Under the pieces are notes generated by a model. It searched no databases. It had not been told where the DNA came from and was given only the letters and a program-made list of their open reading frames with translations. The translations under genes were made by a program, and so were the position numbers. From the NCBI GenBank assembly GCA_047967505.1, contig CM106538.1: a stretch of 64,000 nucleotides of DNA; one strand, 5' to 3'. Below, one piece after another: positions 44,641 to 56,585 of this stretch. This DNA is from Dipteris shenzhenensis (taxonomy: Eukaryota; Polypodiophyta; Polypodiopsida; Gleicheniales). Each line of letters opens with the position of its first letter. Position 1 is the first letter of the stretch.

Positions 44641-47300
44641 CTCCCAATAACTCGTATAAAGACTAACATTAAAAGGCATTATCTAGAAGTCCATTACATC
44701 TAGAAAAAATTATAATGGCTTGTTAGGCCTTCTGTGCAATACTAAATCCATAATATGCCAAAGCAAAATTTTGCTGGAGTAATATTCAAAGAGAATGCAT
44801 TAAGGCATCCCAGTCCAACCATAGCAGCCACCAGTGGCAGTGGGGGAATCATGCAAACCTTGTAGAAAAATACACCAGCTCACATGTCACCATCCACCAC
44901 AAATAACTAAAGTAAGTTTCCCAGTCGGAGGATAGGCTTCAACACTAGTGTGTAGTTCTTATCCCATGTTCGTCTACACAATTTGCAAAATGCACCGTTA
45001 AGGCTATATGTTGGAACATATCATTCTTTCCCTTTTTTTATATATATAACCTATTATTAATTCAATAAAAATCAAATGATGTAAGATGAGGGTGCCCAAA
45101 AATTCTTTGGAAGGTCTTTTTTCACTTCCCTTGCTTTTAAACCACCAAGGATTTACACAACAGGTCACAGAAACTAGTTAGTTCATTTCCAACTTATACA
45201 ATGCATCAAGTACAATGTTCCATATTGAGAAACTCATTTTTTCATCTTTTCCCATTCAATTATATTGTTTAACTCAGCTTAGGCAATAAATCTTATATAA
45301 GGCCTAGTATAATAAGTGCTCATTATTTTTGAGGTCATCCAAAATCTGAGAGGCCCAAGGTTATGCTGCTACTCTACATGATTAGTATATCATGCAAGGC
45401 AAAACAGAGGTGTCAAATTATTTTGACTCTTTTCTTTGTAGGTTACCAATCCTCAAACAAATCCAATAATTTCAACCAACTTTCCTATTCCTCCAGTCAG
45501 TGAGTGATGATTCTTACTGCGTGATAGTCTACTTAACCCAAATGACAATCTTTAGGTCAACTTGTATTATTTCAAAATCCCATGGGAACAAGCTAACTAG
45601 ATTACACAAAGCTACAAAAAAGAAGTTGATGTTGCAACCTTTCAGACTGAAATACCATTAATGGCAACCCTTGTAGAAACTTGCATTTGTAGAAGGGACC
45701 ATGTTCCCTAACCATATCTACTATCCTTACCAGAATCTCAAAAACATATGCATCAAGAAAAAAATCAAGGGTGGGATATGGGTACTAGCTAACAGAGTCA
45801 CTTGCCAATATTTCTATCATCTCACAGAATGTAATAGGTCTTCTACCAAATGCTTATGTTCATATCAAAATGGTTTTCGGTCAAAAGAAGAAACAAAACC
45901 AGTAAGGAGTAGGGGATCCTTGCTCACTGAAGTTTTCCTTGTTATATCATGTGTATATCCATATATAGAGTGCATTACTATACATACAAACCCATTTAAC
46001 CGTTGCAACCAAGTGCTACCACAGGGGTCATTTTTTGTAAGTCTTATCATAAAAAGTGCTTCCTACTTTATTTGTCAAGCAACCATAGAGCTGTGTCAAA
46101 CCACTAGTTCCATAGTCACCCAAGAATCCCATGCAAGACTACAAACCAAATCAAACCACACCAGTTACGTGGGTGCTGAATACATCTAGATAATTTATCC
46201 ACAAGAAAAGGCTAAAAAATGTACATGGAGAGTGTTCAATACTGATGCATGGGGAAGCTTCATTATATTCACCTAGAGAAAGTATTATATATCTCAAGTA
46301 ATTTGACGTCCTTTAGAAGCTTGCATGGCATAATCTCTACAAACCTCTCTCATATTTGAGATGTGTACATGATACAAATACTATGGTCCATTCAGTCACC
46401 CACTCCATTACCATGTAAGGACTAACATGGGATGTATTTCCTTCCTAGTTCAACGATTATGCATGCAAGTGACTCATTATAGTTAGACATGGTGCACCCT
46501 ACCAGTCAAATGAATCTCCTCTCGGCTCCTCTATCGAGACCAAAGGATGTACATAGGTGACATTCTTGTAATGCACATTGGCAAGCCATACGCAAGGGTC
46601 ATCAGCCAGCCTGCAAGCTCCTGCCCTCATAGGAGCAAGGCATGGCAATGATTAAATATATAGTAATGCATCCTAATAGGCAAGAGGGTGCTCTCCACCC
46701 TATGAGGTGTGTTGAGGTGTTACTAGTATTGCATACATTAGCTAGGGCTTTGCGGATTTGTCAGGTGCTTAGCTAGTATTCCACACTTGGAGTGAACGTC
46801 TAGCATGGGAGGACCGAAGCTCTAGACATCTCCAGCCTTGCACTAGACTTTCCAGCCAACTTTTCAGTTCTCCATAGGCTTTTTCTTGTTCCAAAGCTCA
46901 GCACCCAAACAAAAAAATGGCACCAAAGCTAGTTTCTACACAGTCGTTGTAGAACTAGGACAACTACTCTTAGTGGTCGTTCACATAGTATTTTGCCATG
47001 GCTACAACATTGCGTACTATTGAGTGTCATCTCTAGCCAATGGATACCAAGATGTTATCCTAGGAAACATATTGTTCCATGAGAATTCAATAATACCCAA
47101 GGGATGCACCAAGGTTGTTTACCCATTCAGGTCCTTTGCCAGTACATTATCTTTACTTTGCTATCAATATCTTAGTGGGACAATACCCCTTTTGCCATCT
47201 TCAAAGGATCCAATGCCCTGACTCGGGGAGTTTGAAGTCATTCAACCACCAGTCATGGTTAAGTAAAAGTGATTCTTGGTAAATGATTAATAAGAGTTTC
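44641..47300. other. Gene-free AT-rich stretch
   Basis: No supported gene. A plus-strand ORF of 162 codons at 45701-46189 is the longest, but no domain is recognisable and it starts with a non-motif region. One probable copy of the dispersed repeat is at 44860-44966. Confidence 0.35.
44860..44966 (+). repeat. Dispersed repeat copy (weak)
   Basis: CACATGTCACCATCCACCA, then AGGCTTCAACACTAGTGTGT and GTTCTTATCCC, resembling the order in 52546-52672. Confidence 0.4.
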
Positions 47301-48445
47301 CCCAAATATATATCCAGATATATACATATATACATATATATACTTGCACATATGTGTATATATAAATATGAAAATATAACATGATCCTGCTCAAGGGTTT
47401 TTGGAGGGACTTAGTATACCAAGTTTTTTACTTTTAATGAACTTGAACCACGGTATTAGTTCCTACGTTCTCAAGTATGTGCAAGGTATTAGCCCATATT
47501 TTAAATATCCTTGTATTTTTACTACTTGCTTATTCATTTGTAAAAATTATAATGTAAGGATTTAAAGTAGGGTCAAAGTAATTGAAGTTTTTCCATATAA
47601 CATAATTTTTGCCACTAATACAACAATGAGCATTATATCAATACACACACACATATATATACACATCATGTATAACCTAACACATATGCCAGAGTTCCTA
47701 AAGATTTTGTTGCCAAAGCAAGAAAAAAAAAGGGTCAACTAGAAATTTAAATGGTCATTGGTAACCAAATATTATCACAAGACCATTCCCTTAATCATAG
47801 GGTGTCATGTGCCAAGCCCAGGGGTTCTTATCCATTGATACCAAGGCTAGGGTCAGTTAAGTAAGAAGTGTAGTTTTCCCATATTATGAGCTCCCTTATA
47901 CATATAAATAGACATACGCCTATATATACATAAAAATATGTATATACATGTGTTGGTATACCCAAATATATTGTCATACAAAATACATGAAATTCCTTAG
48001 TAAAAAGGGGTTTCCATGAATATTTGTCCTGAGTCAACAAGCATACAAAGCAAGGTCACGATACCTATAGTTATCTCTCTGGTAGTCGTCTCAGGTTGGA
48101 GTTTTGTTTATAAACTCTGCTTGAGCCATACACACACACACACACACAAATTCATAAATGTGTGTATATACCTATGTATAGCCATACATGCAAGCAGATA
48201 TATATAAAACTCTAGGTCTGATATAATGACTAAGAATGCCTAGGTAGCTAGGGAAGGGGTCGATAAAGGTGTATCATACCCCAAAGACATCAAATCCGCA
48301 TGCCAACCATAACATTTCATACATACATGTGCATTTGTTTCAGTTTCATGGTTTGTTGTGTGTGTGTGTGTGTGTCTGTGTGTGTGTGTTCATGTGTAAA
48401 GAAATAAGTGTCTGTATGTGTGAGATATATTTACTAATCAAATTT

Positions 48446-48483
<38 letters not shown>

Positions 48484-48538
48484 CATGTGTAAAGAAATAA
48501 GTGTATGTGTGTGTGAGATACATTTACTAATCAAATTT

Positions 48539-48584
<46 letters not shown>

Positions 48585-48740
48585 GATAAATAAGACATAA
48601 AAAGATAAACACAAATTAGCTGCAAGTAAAGATATATAAGACATAAAAAGAGAAACACAAATTAGTCAAAATACAAACTAACTCCATAAATCAATGGGAG
48701 ATTCTATATAAATTCCCAATTTTATAAATACACAAACATA
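47301..48740. other. Gene-free stretch with many microsatellites
   Basis: (TA)n-rich at 47320-47375, ACACAC/ATATAT at 47640-47670, (CA)n at 48130-48148, and (GT)n tracts listed separately. No gene. Confidence 0.5.
48354..48580 (+). repeat. (GT)n tracts in a ~94-bp tandem repeat
   Basis: Three (GT)n tracts (48354-48389, 48451-48482, 48541-48580). The first two are followed by TTCATGTGTAAAGAAATAAG and ACTAATCAAATTTATT (48432 and 48526), giving a 93-94 bp period. Confidence 0.9.

Positions 48741-48744
<4 letters not shown>

Positions 48745-48778
<34 letters not shown>
48745..48778. repeat. (AT)n microsatellite
   Basis: About 16 uninterrupted AT dinucleotides. Confidence 0.9.
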
Positions 48779-48781
<3 letters not shown>

Positions 48782-48900
48782 TACGAAACTAAAGCAAACC
48801 ATGGAATAACAACTAACACTAAATATATAGCAAACCATGGAATAATAACAAACAATAAGATGGCCGACTTTAAAACGAACAATCTAAGACTCTATCCTTA

Positions 48901-48939
<39 letters not shown>
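48901..48939. repeat. (AG)n microsatellite
   Basis: AGAGAGAGAAAGAGAG opening followed by a continuous AG run. Confidence 0.9.
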
Positions 48940-48942
<3 letters not shown>

Positions 48943-49160
48943 TGTATAGAGTAGAAAAATGGAAATGTATTATAAGTGTTAAAAGTGTTTTTTATAATAA
49001 ATGCCATAAATAGATGCATAATGCAAGATCATAAACAATTGTATCCAGTGTTTTCGCACAAGAAACAAATAGTTAGAAATCAAAGGAAAGAGTAGCCATT
49101 ACTAAACTGAACAATGATTATATGGTACAACCCCAACCAAGGGCTAGTTGGGAGATCAAT
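48940..49160. other. Intergenic sequence
   Basis: AT-rich, no gene or repeat seen. Confidence 0.3.
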
Positions 49161-49495
49161 GTGTGTTTTTAGACTTAATAATCCCATCAATAATTGAACC
49201 ATACGATCAATTTAGGCTAGCATACATTAAAGACATTAATAGAAATAATTCACACATGGAGAATAAACACTTGAAGCATTCAAATTGAATTTGATATCAA
49301 ATGGCAACCCCTAGTAGGGTTTCATAAATATGTAAACAAGTGTCGAATCTGTCAGGTAGTATAGGCTCCAAGGTCAGGGTCCACTTGCCTGCCACCATCC
49401 AAGAGAAACTAGCTGTTAGAACAACATAGCTTCAAGTGGGTAGACAGGTAATGCTTGTTAACCCCAGGTTGTTATTCCTGTTACCACAGAACAAA
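49161..49495 (+). repeat. Dispersed repeat, ~340 bp, copy A
   Basis: Starts near GTGTGTTTTTAGACTTAATA and AATCCCATCAATAATTGA. It ends with CACTTGCCTGCCACCATCCA, GTTAGAACAACATAG and GGGTAGACAGGTAATGC. The same order and spacing occur in copy B at 51543-51890. Confidence 0.8.
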
Positions 49496-50032
49496 AACTA
49501 CTCTACAGATTCTAAAGTGATAAATAATAAAGTACGACAATATAAAGATTATGAAAAAGGATGGTAGCAATAATTGTGAAAACAAAAGTTATTAATTTAA
49601 AATATCCCAAGGGATGACCAAGCAATTAAAGTGAAAATATTTCTAAGGGATGTATTCGCCACCATGTAGAATTAATGGCCACAAAACTAAAAATCATGAA
49701 GGGGGTTATCCACACCCAAGAGCCTCAATCATGTGACAATAAGACATAATTTTAAAAGATCATACCATTAAGTAGATATGTGACATACACATCCATAATT
49801 AACCACACTTTTATATATATATATATATATGTAACAATGAAAAAAGCAATGAATAAAGAAAGTAAATAAATAGCAAGCAAAGTAGATAAAAGCACTTGAA
49901 TATAAAAAACCATACCCAGGTAAATAAAGAAAAGGAAAAATAGGGCCTCAGTCAATCCTCAAGGGCAAAACCAAGTAAGACAGCAAACAACAGAAGTGTT
50001 AAACTCATAGAAAAGCACGAAGCAACGCCAAG
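49496..50032. other. Gene-free stretch
   Basis: AT-rich with a (TA)n tract near 49811-49831. No gene. Confidence 0.4.
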
Positions 50033-50136
50033 GCCGAAAGCACAAGCCAAGAGTTGTAGACATGAAGAAGACTCCCAAGCTTGAGCCGAAAGCACAAGCC
50101 AAGAGTTGTAGACGTGAAGAAGACTCCCAAGCTTGA
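50033..50136 (+). repeat. 52-bp tandem duplication
   Basis: GCCGAAAGCACAAGCCAAGA starts at 50033 and 50085; the two copies run to CTCCCAAGCTTGA with one mismatch (ACATGAAG/ACGTGAAG). Confidence 0.95.
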
Positions 50137-51188
50137 ACAGTGAAAGTGTGACGAAAGGATCATAATAAGAGGTACGCTCATGAGCAAGGAAGGAGAGACA
50201 GAGCCATGCACTTGTGTTTGGAGGTGAAGGAGTATGGCCTTAGCATGAAAGAGGGCGACACTCAACTTAGGCAGGCAAGTAAACCATGTAAGCCAACAAT
50301 CCGTGTGCAGGGGGAATAATCCAGTAGAATTACTATGACGATGCTAAGATCCTCTAGGCCGCCATGTAGAGAAGTTGTCAACTTGAGAGACCACCATGAA
50401 GAGGGAGCTGTGGGTCTATCTGAGCTAAGGTGGGAGACAAAGTTCTCGTAAGGGAGTCGTAGCACTACGGGCTTGTGAGTTGCAACCTCTAGCGAGAGTA
50501 GAGAGACCATATGAAAGGGAGAAGTAAGGCCATGAAGGGCAGGGCAAGAACATTTGAAGAGACAAGAAGAATATCTATAGCAAGGCGCTTAGTAATGCCA
50601 AGGGGTGGCAATGGTGGGTGGAGTGGATAAGTTCGGGGAGTTAGGTGAGAGTTGAAGTTAATAAGAGGTGGTCGTTGAGGAGAGAGCGAGGGAGGGAATA
50701 GTGGAATATGCCTATAAATATATTTATTAAGAAAAATGAAAAATCAATTCGCTTAATTGCAAAAATAAGGCACAAGGAAAAACCAAAATATTAATTAAAC
50801 AAAATTTAATATGTGCCATAAAAAGACAAAGAAAAATAATGTAAAATAATGTAAGGGTTACTTAAAGAGTTAGGGGGGGGAATAAAGTAAAGGATAGGGG
50901 GTAATATAATGCAAGGGGTGCGAGGTTAAAGAGTTAGGGGGAGAAAATAAATATAAATATAAACTAAAGATTATGGTGGAAAATTTTTCAAAGATCAAGA
51001 GGAGGTTTTAGAAAAATTAGGGTTGGGTGTGTTGGTTTTAGGTTAGGGAATGGGGTTAGGTGACAAGGGTTAGAAGATACAAAAAGGAATTTTAAAGGGA
51101 CAAAAGGGGGGGAAACGGGGTTTTTGGTTACACAAGTAGTTAGTGTAGAAAAAAAGGGAGGAGGTTAGTTTAGATAGTCAAAGGAAAG

Positions 51189-51194
<6 letters not shown>
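50137..51194. other. Gene-free stretch, G-rich in its right half
   Basis: No supported gene. From about 50866 to 51130 the plus strand has repeated G runs (for example GGGACAAAAGGGGGGG then AAACGGGG at 51097-51120). Confidence 0.4.
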
Positions 51195-51239
<45 letters not shown>

Positions 51240-51265
51240 TGAGAGAGAGAGAGAGAGAGAGAGAA
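51195..51265. repeat. (GA)n microsatellite
   Basis: Two GA runs separated by AATGAATG. Confidence 0.95.
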
Positions 51266-51460
51266 ACCATTAAAAAAGAGCCAATATAATTACATATGCC
51301 AATTTTAAAGAGACAAAATAAATATACAAGGAAAAATTAATCCAATACAAAATAAATTAGGTCTATAAGCAAAGCAAAAGTATTGTTAGGGGAAATTTGA
51401 GTAAATCCTACTAGGGAGCAAAAAATTATTTTGGCATATGTGTGTGTCAAAGAAAATGGA

Positions 51461-51508
51461 AGGGGAGAGAGAGAGAGAGAGAGAGAGAGAGTATAGGAAG
51501 AGAGAGAG

Positions 51509-51543
<35 letters not shown>

Positions 51544-51550
51544 TGTGTGT
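51461..51550. repeat. (GA)n(GT)n microsatellite
   Basis: Three GA runs interrupted by TATAGGAAG and TA, ending in GTGTGTGTGT. Confidence 0.95.
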
Positions 51551-51890
51551 TTAGATTAAAAAGTCCCATCAATAATTGAGACATACAATTAATTCCATCA
51601 ATTGGATAAAAAGTTAAAAAAGAGAAACATATAATGAAAAAATGTTTGAGACATCTAAGTTGAAAACTGCAACTAGAGTTTGCAAAATTTTCAATCAAAG
51701 TTAAGAAAATTTTGAGTTTGACAAACATAATATTGAGAAAAGATGTCAAATCCTCAGGCAGTCCAGGTTCCGAGGTCGGGATCCACTTACCTGCCACCAT
51801 CCAAACAAACTAGGTGTTAGAACATCATAGTTACGTTTGGGTAGACAGGTAATGCATGTTTTCCCAGGCTTGTTATCTCTTTACCTAGGA
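51543..51890 (+). repeat. Dispersed repeat, ~340 bp, copy B
   Basis: Contains AGTCCCATCAATAATTGAGA near the start. Near its end are CACTTACCTGCCACCATCCA, GTTAGAACATCATAG and GGGTAGACAGGTAATGC; collinear with copy A. Confidence 0.8.
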
Positions 51891-52545
51891 ATATAGACAA
51901 CCATATGGATTCTTAGATAATTAAAAAAATAATTTAGCCATAAGTGAAGTTTAAGTCACAAGTGGAGTAAGGAGCGAATGAGTGCATGAGTTCAGAGGGA
52001 TTAGAGGAGGTATGGGACGATTAGTGGGCTTGGTATGTATATTCCTAAATTTGCATCTCTTAAGGCGGCTCCTCTTGGAATCCGTGTGGTTACAAAGAAA
52101 GTGTAAAGGGAAGATTTCACACGAGTACATAAAAGAATAAATCATAGTTAGGGAAGTATTCATGTGTGTTTGTGTGTGTGTTTTTCCTATCAAACAATCT
52201 ATCCTACTATACTGCTAGACCACTTTCCAATGTCAAAGTAAACCAATTGCAAACATCCACTATTGCCCTCGTCAAACACCTAGTGAGAGTAGTCCATTAC
52301 TAATCAAGCTCTTAATATTGCATAAGTGAGCAAAATCCATATCCTTCTGAAAAAGTGTTAAAATGGGAGTCAATTTTTACGCTCACATTCATGTCAATAC
52401 ATTGCAAAAATTACAACAATACTGACGACTACTCTCCAATGGAATGTTCAATCTTATCTATCAATACTTGGAAATAATCTGCTATAGAGTATGCTTCGAA
52501 GTTGCCAACACCGTATCTTCATGCCTTAGACTTTTCAATGCAAAT
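51891..52545. other. Gene-free stretch
   Basis: No gene or repeat recognised. Confidence 0.35.
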
Positions 52546-52672
52546 CTGAGGGAGAGGTATGCTGACTCACCTGCATCCATCCACAAACATAGCCTGTTAG
52601 AACATGCACACATTATGAATTGTGGGACTACAGGCTTCAATACCGGCACACAGTTGTTATCTATGTCACTCG
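52546..52672 (+). repeat. Dispersed repeat, end portion, copy C
   Basis: GACTCACCTGCATCCATCCA, then CCTGTTAGAACATGCACAC, and a GTTGTTATCTATGTC end; matches only the right-hand part of copies A and B. Confidence 0.55.
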
Positions 52673-53893
52673 ATCTAGATTAACATAATCAAATCTTAGC
52701 ATTTTACTTTTCAATAGTAATCCTCATTGCAATTTATACAATATTACAGATTGACTACAACCATATGAATAAAGGTGTAGTCATCCTTCAATCTTGCATC
52801 CATCTTGGATTTCCTTACTCCTTCACATCGATAACTTGCATTAAATGAGAGGAATGTTGTAAGAATTCAGATTAAAAATAAGAAATTTTGAATGGATGAG
52901 TAATTGAAAATATTTATATTATAATATATAATATATAATTATTATAACCACACATGGGAGGCGGCATGCTTCCTTCCCCAAAGAGTTATAATCTAAGGGA
53001 ACGGGCCCTTCCATGGGTGCCGAGATAACATTGAGAATGTAAACATCGAGACTATCCGCATCGAGTATTAGCGTCACGAATGGATAAGAAACGGGCATAT
53101 TACCTGAATGTCAATAATCATAATCATAGTCGAACGTCGAGAGACAATATCCCAAAAATTTGTCAATGTGAGCCTGAGAGGATTTGCGTGTGTCCGTGAG
53201 CGAGATGATTCCAACATTCTCAAATCATTCAACAGACTCTGGACATCACAAAGAGACAACTATCATTATAGGAAGAGCACGTAAGATTCTCACTCTCCAC
53301 TTAGCTAGCATTACACGCCTCTCCATCCTCGAGAAAATGAGAGTTCCAACATTGTAATAAGTCGAGCTTTTAGGCTTGTGAGAGTAGAGCATAAGGTCAT
53401 CGTGAAACTCTCCAAAGCTTCACATGCTAAGGCTATGCGACGATGGGCTTCACTTTTCAAGGCCCTTGCTACGCTTATGTGCTAGCACCTACTTAAACAC
53501 AAATCCATCTTGGCTGCTTGCAACTACTTAACCTAGAGCTTGCTCGGCTTCCAACAAACTCATCGCAGTGTATCCGCTATAGCTAACGTGACACGCAGAG
53601 AGATAGACATATAGATAGATCGATCACCATAGAGCTCTAATCATTCAATTGTCAAATCTACAAACAAAAATTACCGAACGCACATCGATTGGAAGAGAAT
53701 CTTGCCTCAGAACTTTAGTTGAAGACATTGCAAGCAGCTAGAGCTCTCCACTATTGCTTGAAAATACAGACAATGCTAACAATCATGTGCTTTTACTAAT
53801 TATATAGATTTATGACAAAAGCACTTCTATGCTTTTCTCCCATCCTTTTGATAAAAAGCTTAACTATGCTTTTGCACCTTGCTTTTCACACCA
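52673..53893. other. Gene-free stretch
   Basis: No supported gene. An ATAATATATAATATATAAT tract lies near 52920-52940. The minus-strand 61-codon ORF at 53074-53259 has no motif. Confidence 0.35.
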
Positions 53894-54095
53894 TTAGATT
53901 TTCTTGAAATCAATGCCCATGATTGTGACAAGTGGCTCAAGGAGAGCTCAAAAACTCAAACTTCCCCCTAGGATGTTTCACATTGTTAGATTTTCTTGAA
54001 ATCAATGCCCACAATTGTGACAAGTGGCTCAAGGAGAGCTCAAAAAACTCAAACTTCCCCCTAGGTTGTCTGCCGTAACAAGTGAAAATCAGCAC
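53894..54095 (+). repeat. 102-bp tandem duplication
   Basis: TTAGATTTTCTTGAAATC begins at 53894 and 53996. Both copies continue with GACAAGTGGCTCAAGGAGAG and AACTTCCCCCTAGG. A third, partial copy of the right-hand part (GGCTCAAGGAGAGCTCAA, AAACTTCCCGCTAGGTTGCC) lies at 56650-56697. Confidence 0.92.
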
Positions 54096-55446
54096 ACAAG
54101 GCAACCTAAACATAAATTCCCATTTCCCTTATCCCTTGCATCTATTTGTGACTGCAATGCCAAGTTCGCCGCATCACCTTGCTGAGAGGATAACTATCGA
54201 AATCAATCGTTTGTAGCTGCGATGACGTCATCCAAAAGTCCCACCCCAACTTCGACAATGTCCTCCAAGTCCGCATTGCGAGGCATCGCTGAGTGCCTCA
54301 TCGGCAATCAAACTAGTGTCATCGTCCTCACCCCTTCGTTGTTCTTTGTGTATGGTCGAATGCTGCACGTAGCGCTGATTGTTCACATTCCAAGGCAATC
54401 GACCTTTGAGCTTTTCGAATTTCTTGCCTTTTGCTAACTAACTCATCTATGCCTCCACTTTCCACTTTCGTCGAGCCAACCACACTGTGCCATCTCTACT
54501 GCCTACGCCTTCTTTTTGTTAATATTGCATCGATTTGTTCGTAAATTTTATGTTTTTGCTTCACAATGCACACTGTAATATTACATCGACTTGTTGGAAG
54601 CAAGGAGTCGTAAATTTTACGTTTTTGCTTCACACGATTGGGAGGTGAATGTCGTAATGTGACCGAAATGCTTGATAAGTATGAAACTATTCTGGAGGAG
54701 TGAAAAAGCTTTGGATGTAGTCCATCGACTCATCAAAAGAGAAGTTGAAAGGAGATGAATCTAATGATGATTAGATGGAATTAGTTGACCCCACAAGAGC
54801 GGTTGATCCATGAGTAGAGGACCCTTGCCAAAGATCCGTTGTGCTGCTCCTGCTGCTATGTTTTCAGATTTGCACATTACCCGACGAGTGGATGAACCAC
54901 AAAACTAGACGTAACTCAATCCAGACATAACTCTTCATCACAATCCACAGGTAACTCTTTGCACTGTGGTGACCAAATGTGTCAGCACATTGTCCCCTAC
55001 CTGATAAACCGCCAAGACTATGAGCATGTGCTTTACGAAACAAAAGACTGAGAATTCAAGAAACAAAAGAAAGTTATAACAAATATGCAGAACTATCGAA
55101 ACTAGGAATACCTACTTAGTGATTTCTATTAACCTGATATATCGCGTTCTTCACCAAGGAGTGATTGAATTACAAAGCTTCTGCAAATTTGTTTAAGCTC
55201 ATGGACAGAAAGTCCTCAATATCTTATTTCATTTTAGCTACATACACAAATTTCATCCCAAAGCGACGACAAACTCCATTTGGCTTTCTTGCTGTCCATG
55301 GCTTTTTTACGCACAAAAGATATTCGTTCTTGAAGCATTTATAATCCTTTTGCACTTTTTGTGCCAAGTGAGTGACAAGTCGAAAAAAAACTAAACATAT
55401 CTTTAACCTATTAACAACAAACACCCAAAAAAAAAAAGAGAGTACA
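54096..55446. other. Gene-free stretch
   Basis: No supported gene. ATGACGTCAT at 54222-54231 contains the palindromic bZIP site TGACGTCA but lies in no recognisable promoter. The 71-codon ORF starting there has no motif. Confidence 0.35.
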
Positions 55447-56585
55447 CGTGGGAGCTTGGAGGAGAAGAGCCTGCCACGTGTCACAGAGGAGTTGTTCTTG
55501 GATAGAGGCTTGGAGGGGGGAGGAGGTGGAAGGACAAGAGGGAGGCTTTAGGGAGGAGGTGGAAAGACAAGAGGTAGCTTTAGGGACAAGGAGGAGATAG
55601 AAGGTCAATGGAATGGAGGAGATGGAAGGTCACCTTCGAGAGGAAGGAGGAGATGGAAGGTTAATGGAATGAAAGGAGGAGATGGAAGGTCTCAGAGCCG
55701 TGGGTTAAGACTTAGCCAAAATTTAAGAATCAAAGATCCACCTTCAGATGGGGAGTGGTTGAGGATGATCGTGCCTCTTTGCCCGTGCAAAGCACGCAAA
55801 GCACGGGTTTAGTACAAACGTGGAGGCTTGGAGAGGAGAGGAGGTGGAAAGACAAGAGGCAAGCTTTGGGGAGGAGGTGGAAAGACAAGAGGCAACTTTA
55901 GGGGCAAGGAGGAGATAGAAGTTCTCAATGGAATGGAGGAGATGGAAGCTCACCTTCGGAAGGAAGGAGGAGATGGAAGGTTAATGGAATGAAAGGACCT
56001 GTGCAAAGCAAGCAAAGCACGGGTTCAATAATAACGTGGAGGTTTGGAGGGAAAAGGAGGTGGAAAGACAAGAGGCAAGCTTTGGGGAGGAGGTGAAAAG
56101 ACAAGAGGCAGCTTTAAGGGCAAGCAGGAGATAGAAGGTCAATGGAATGGAGGAGATGGAAGGTCACCTTCGGGGGGAAGGAGGAGATGGAAGGTTAATA
56201 GAATGAAAGGAGAAGATGGAAGGTCTTAAAGCCATGGATTGAGACTTAGCCAAAATTTAAGAATCAAAGATCCACCATCAGATGGGAAGTGGTTGAGGGT
56301 GGTCATGCATCTTTGCCTATGCAAAGCACGGGTTCAATACAGACATGGAAGCTTGGAGGGGGAAGGAGGTGGAAAGACAAGAGGCAAGCTTTGGGCAGGA
56401 GGTGGAAAGACAAGAGGCAACTTTAGGGACAAGGAGGAGATAGAAGATCAATGGAATAGAGATGGAAGGTCACCTTCAGGAGAAAGGAGGAGATGGAAGG
56501 TTAATGGAATGAAAGGAGGAGATGGAAGGTCTCAAAGCCATGGGTTAAGACTTAGCCAAAATTTAAGAATCAAAGAAGCACACTC
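55447..56585 (+). repeat. ~310-bp tandem repeat, about four copies, purine-rich
   Basis: Copies begin at CGTGGAGGCTTGGAG-like sequence at 55447, 55818, 56034 and 56344. Shared blocks are GGTGGAAAGACAAGAGGCAA, GGAGATGGAAGGTCACCTTC, GACTTAGCCAAAATTTAAGA and GCAAAGCACGGGTT. The second copy is shortened (no GACTTAGCC block). Open frames on it are by-products of the repeat. Confidence 0.92.

Noticed and set aside
45701-46189. 162-codon plus-strand ORF
   Set aside because: No recognisable motif, AT-rich surroundings and no second supporting feature; left as unassigned.
50880-51080. Telomere-like TTAGGG words
   Set aside because: No tandem TTTAGGG run; the words are irregular and mixed with other G runs.
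54222-54437. 71-codon ORF starting at a TGACGTCA palindrome
   Set aside because: No domain, no neighbours and no promoter context; the palindrome alone occurs by chance in this much sequence.
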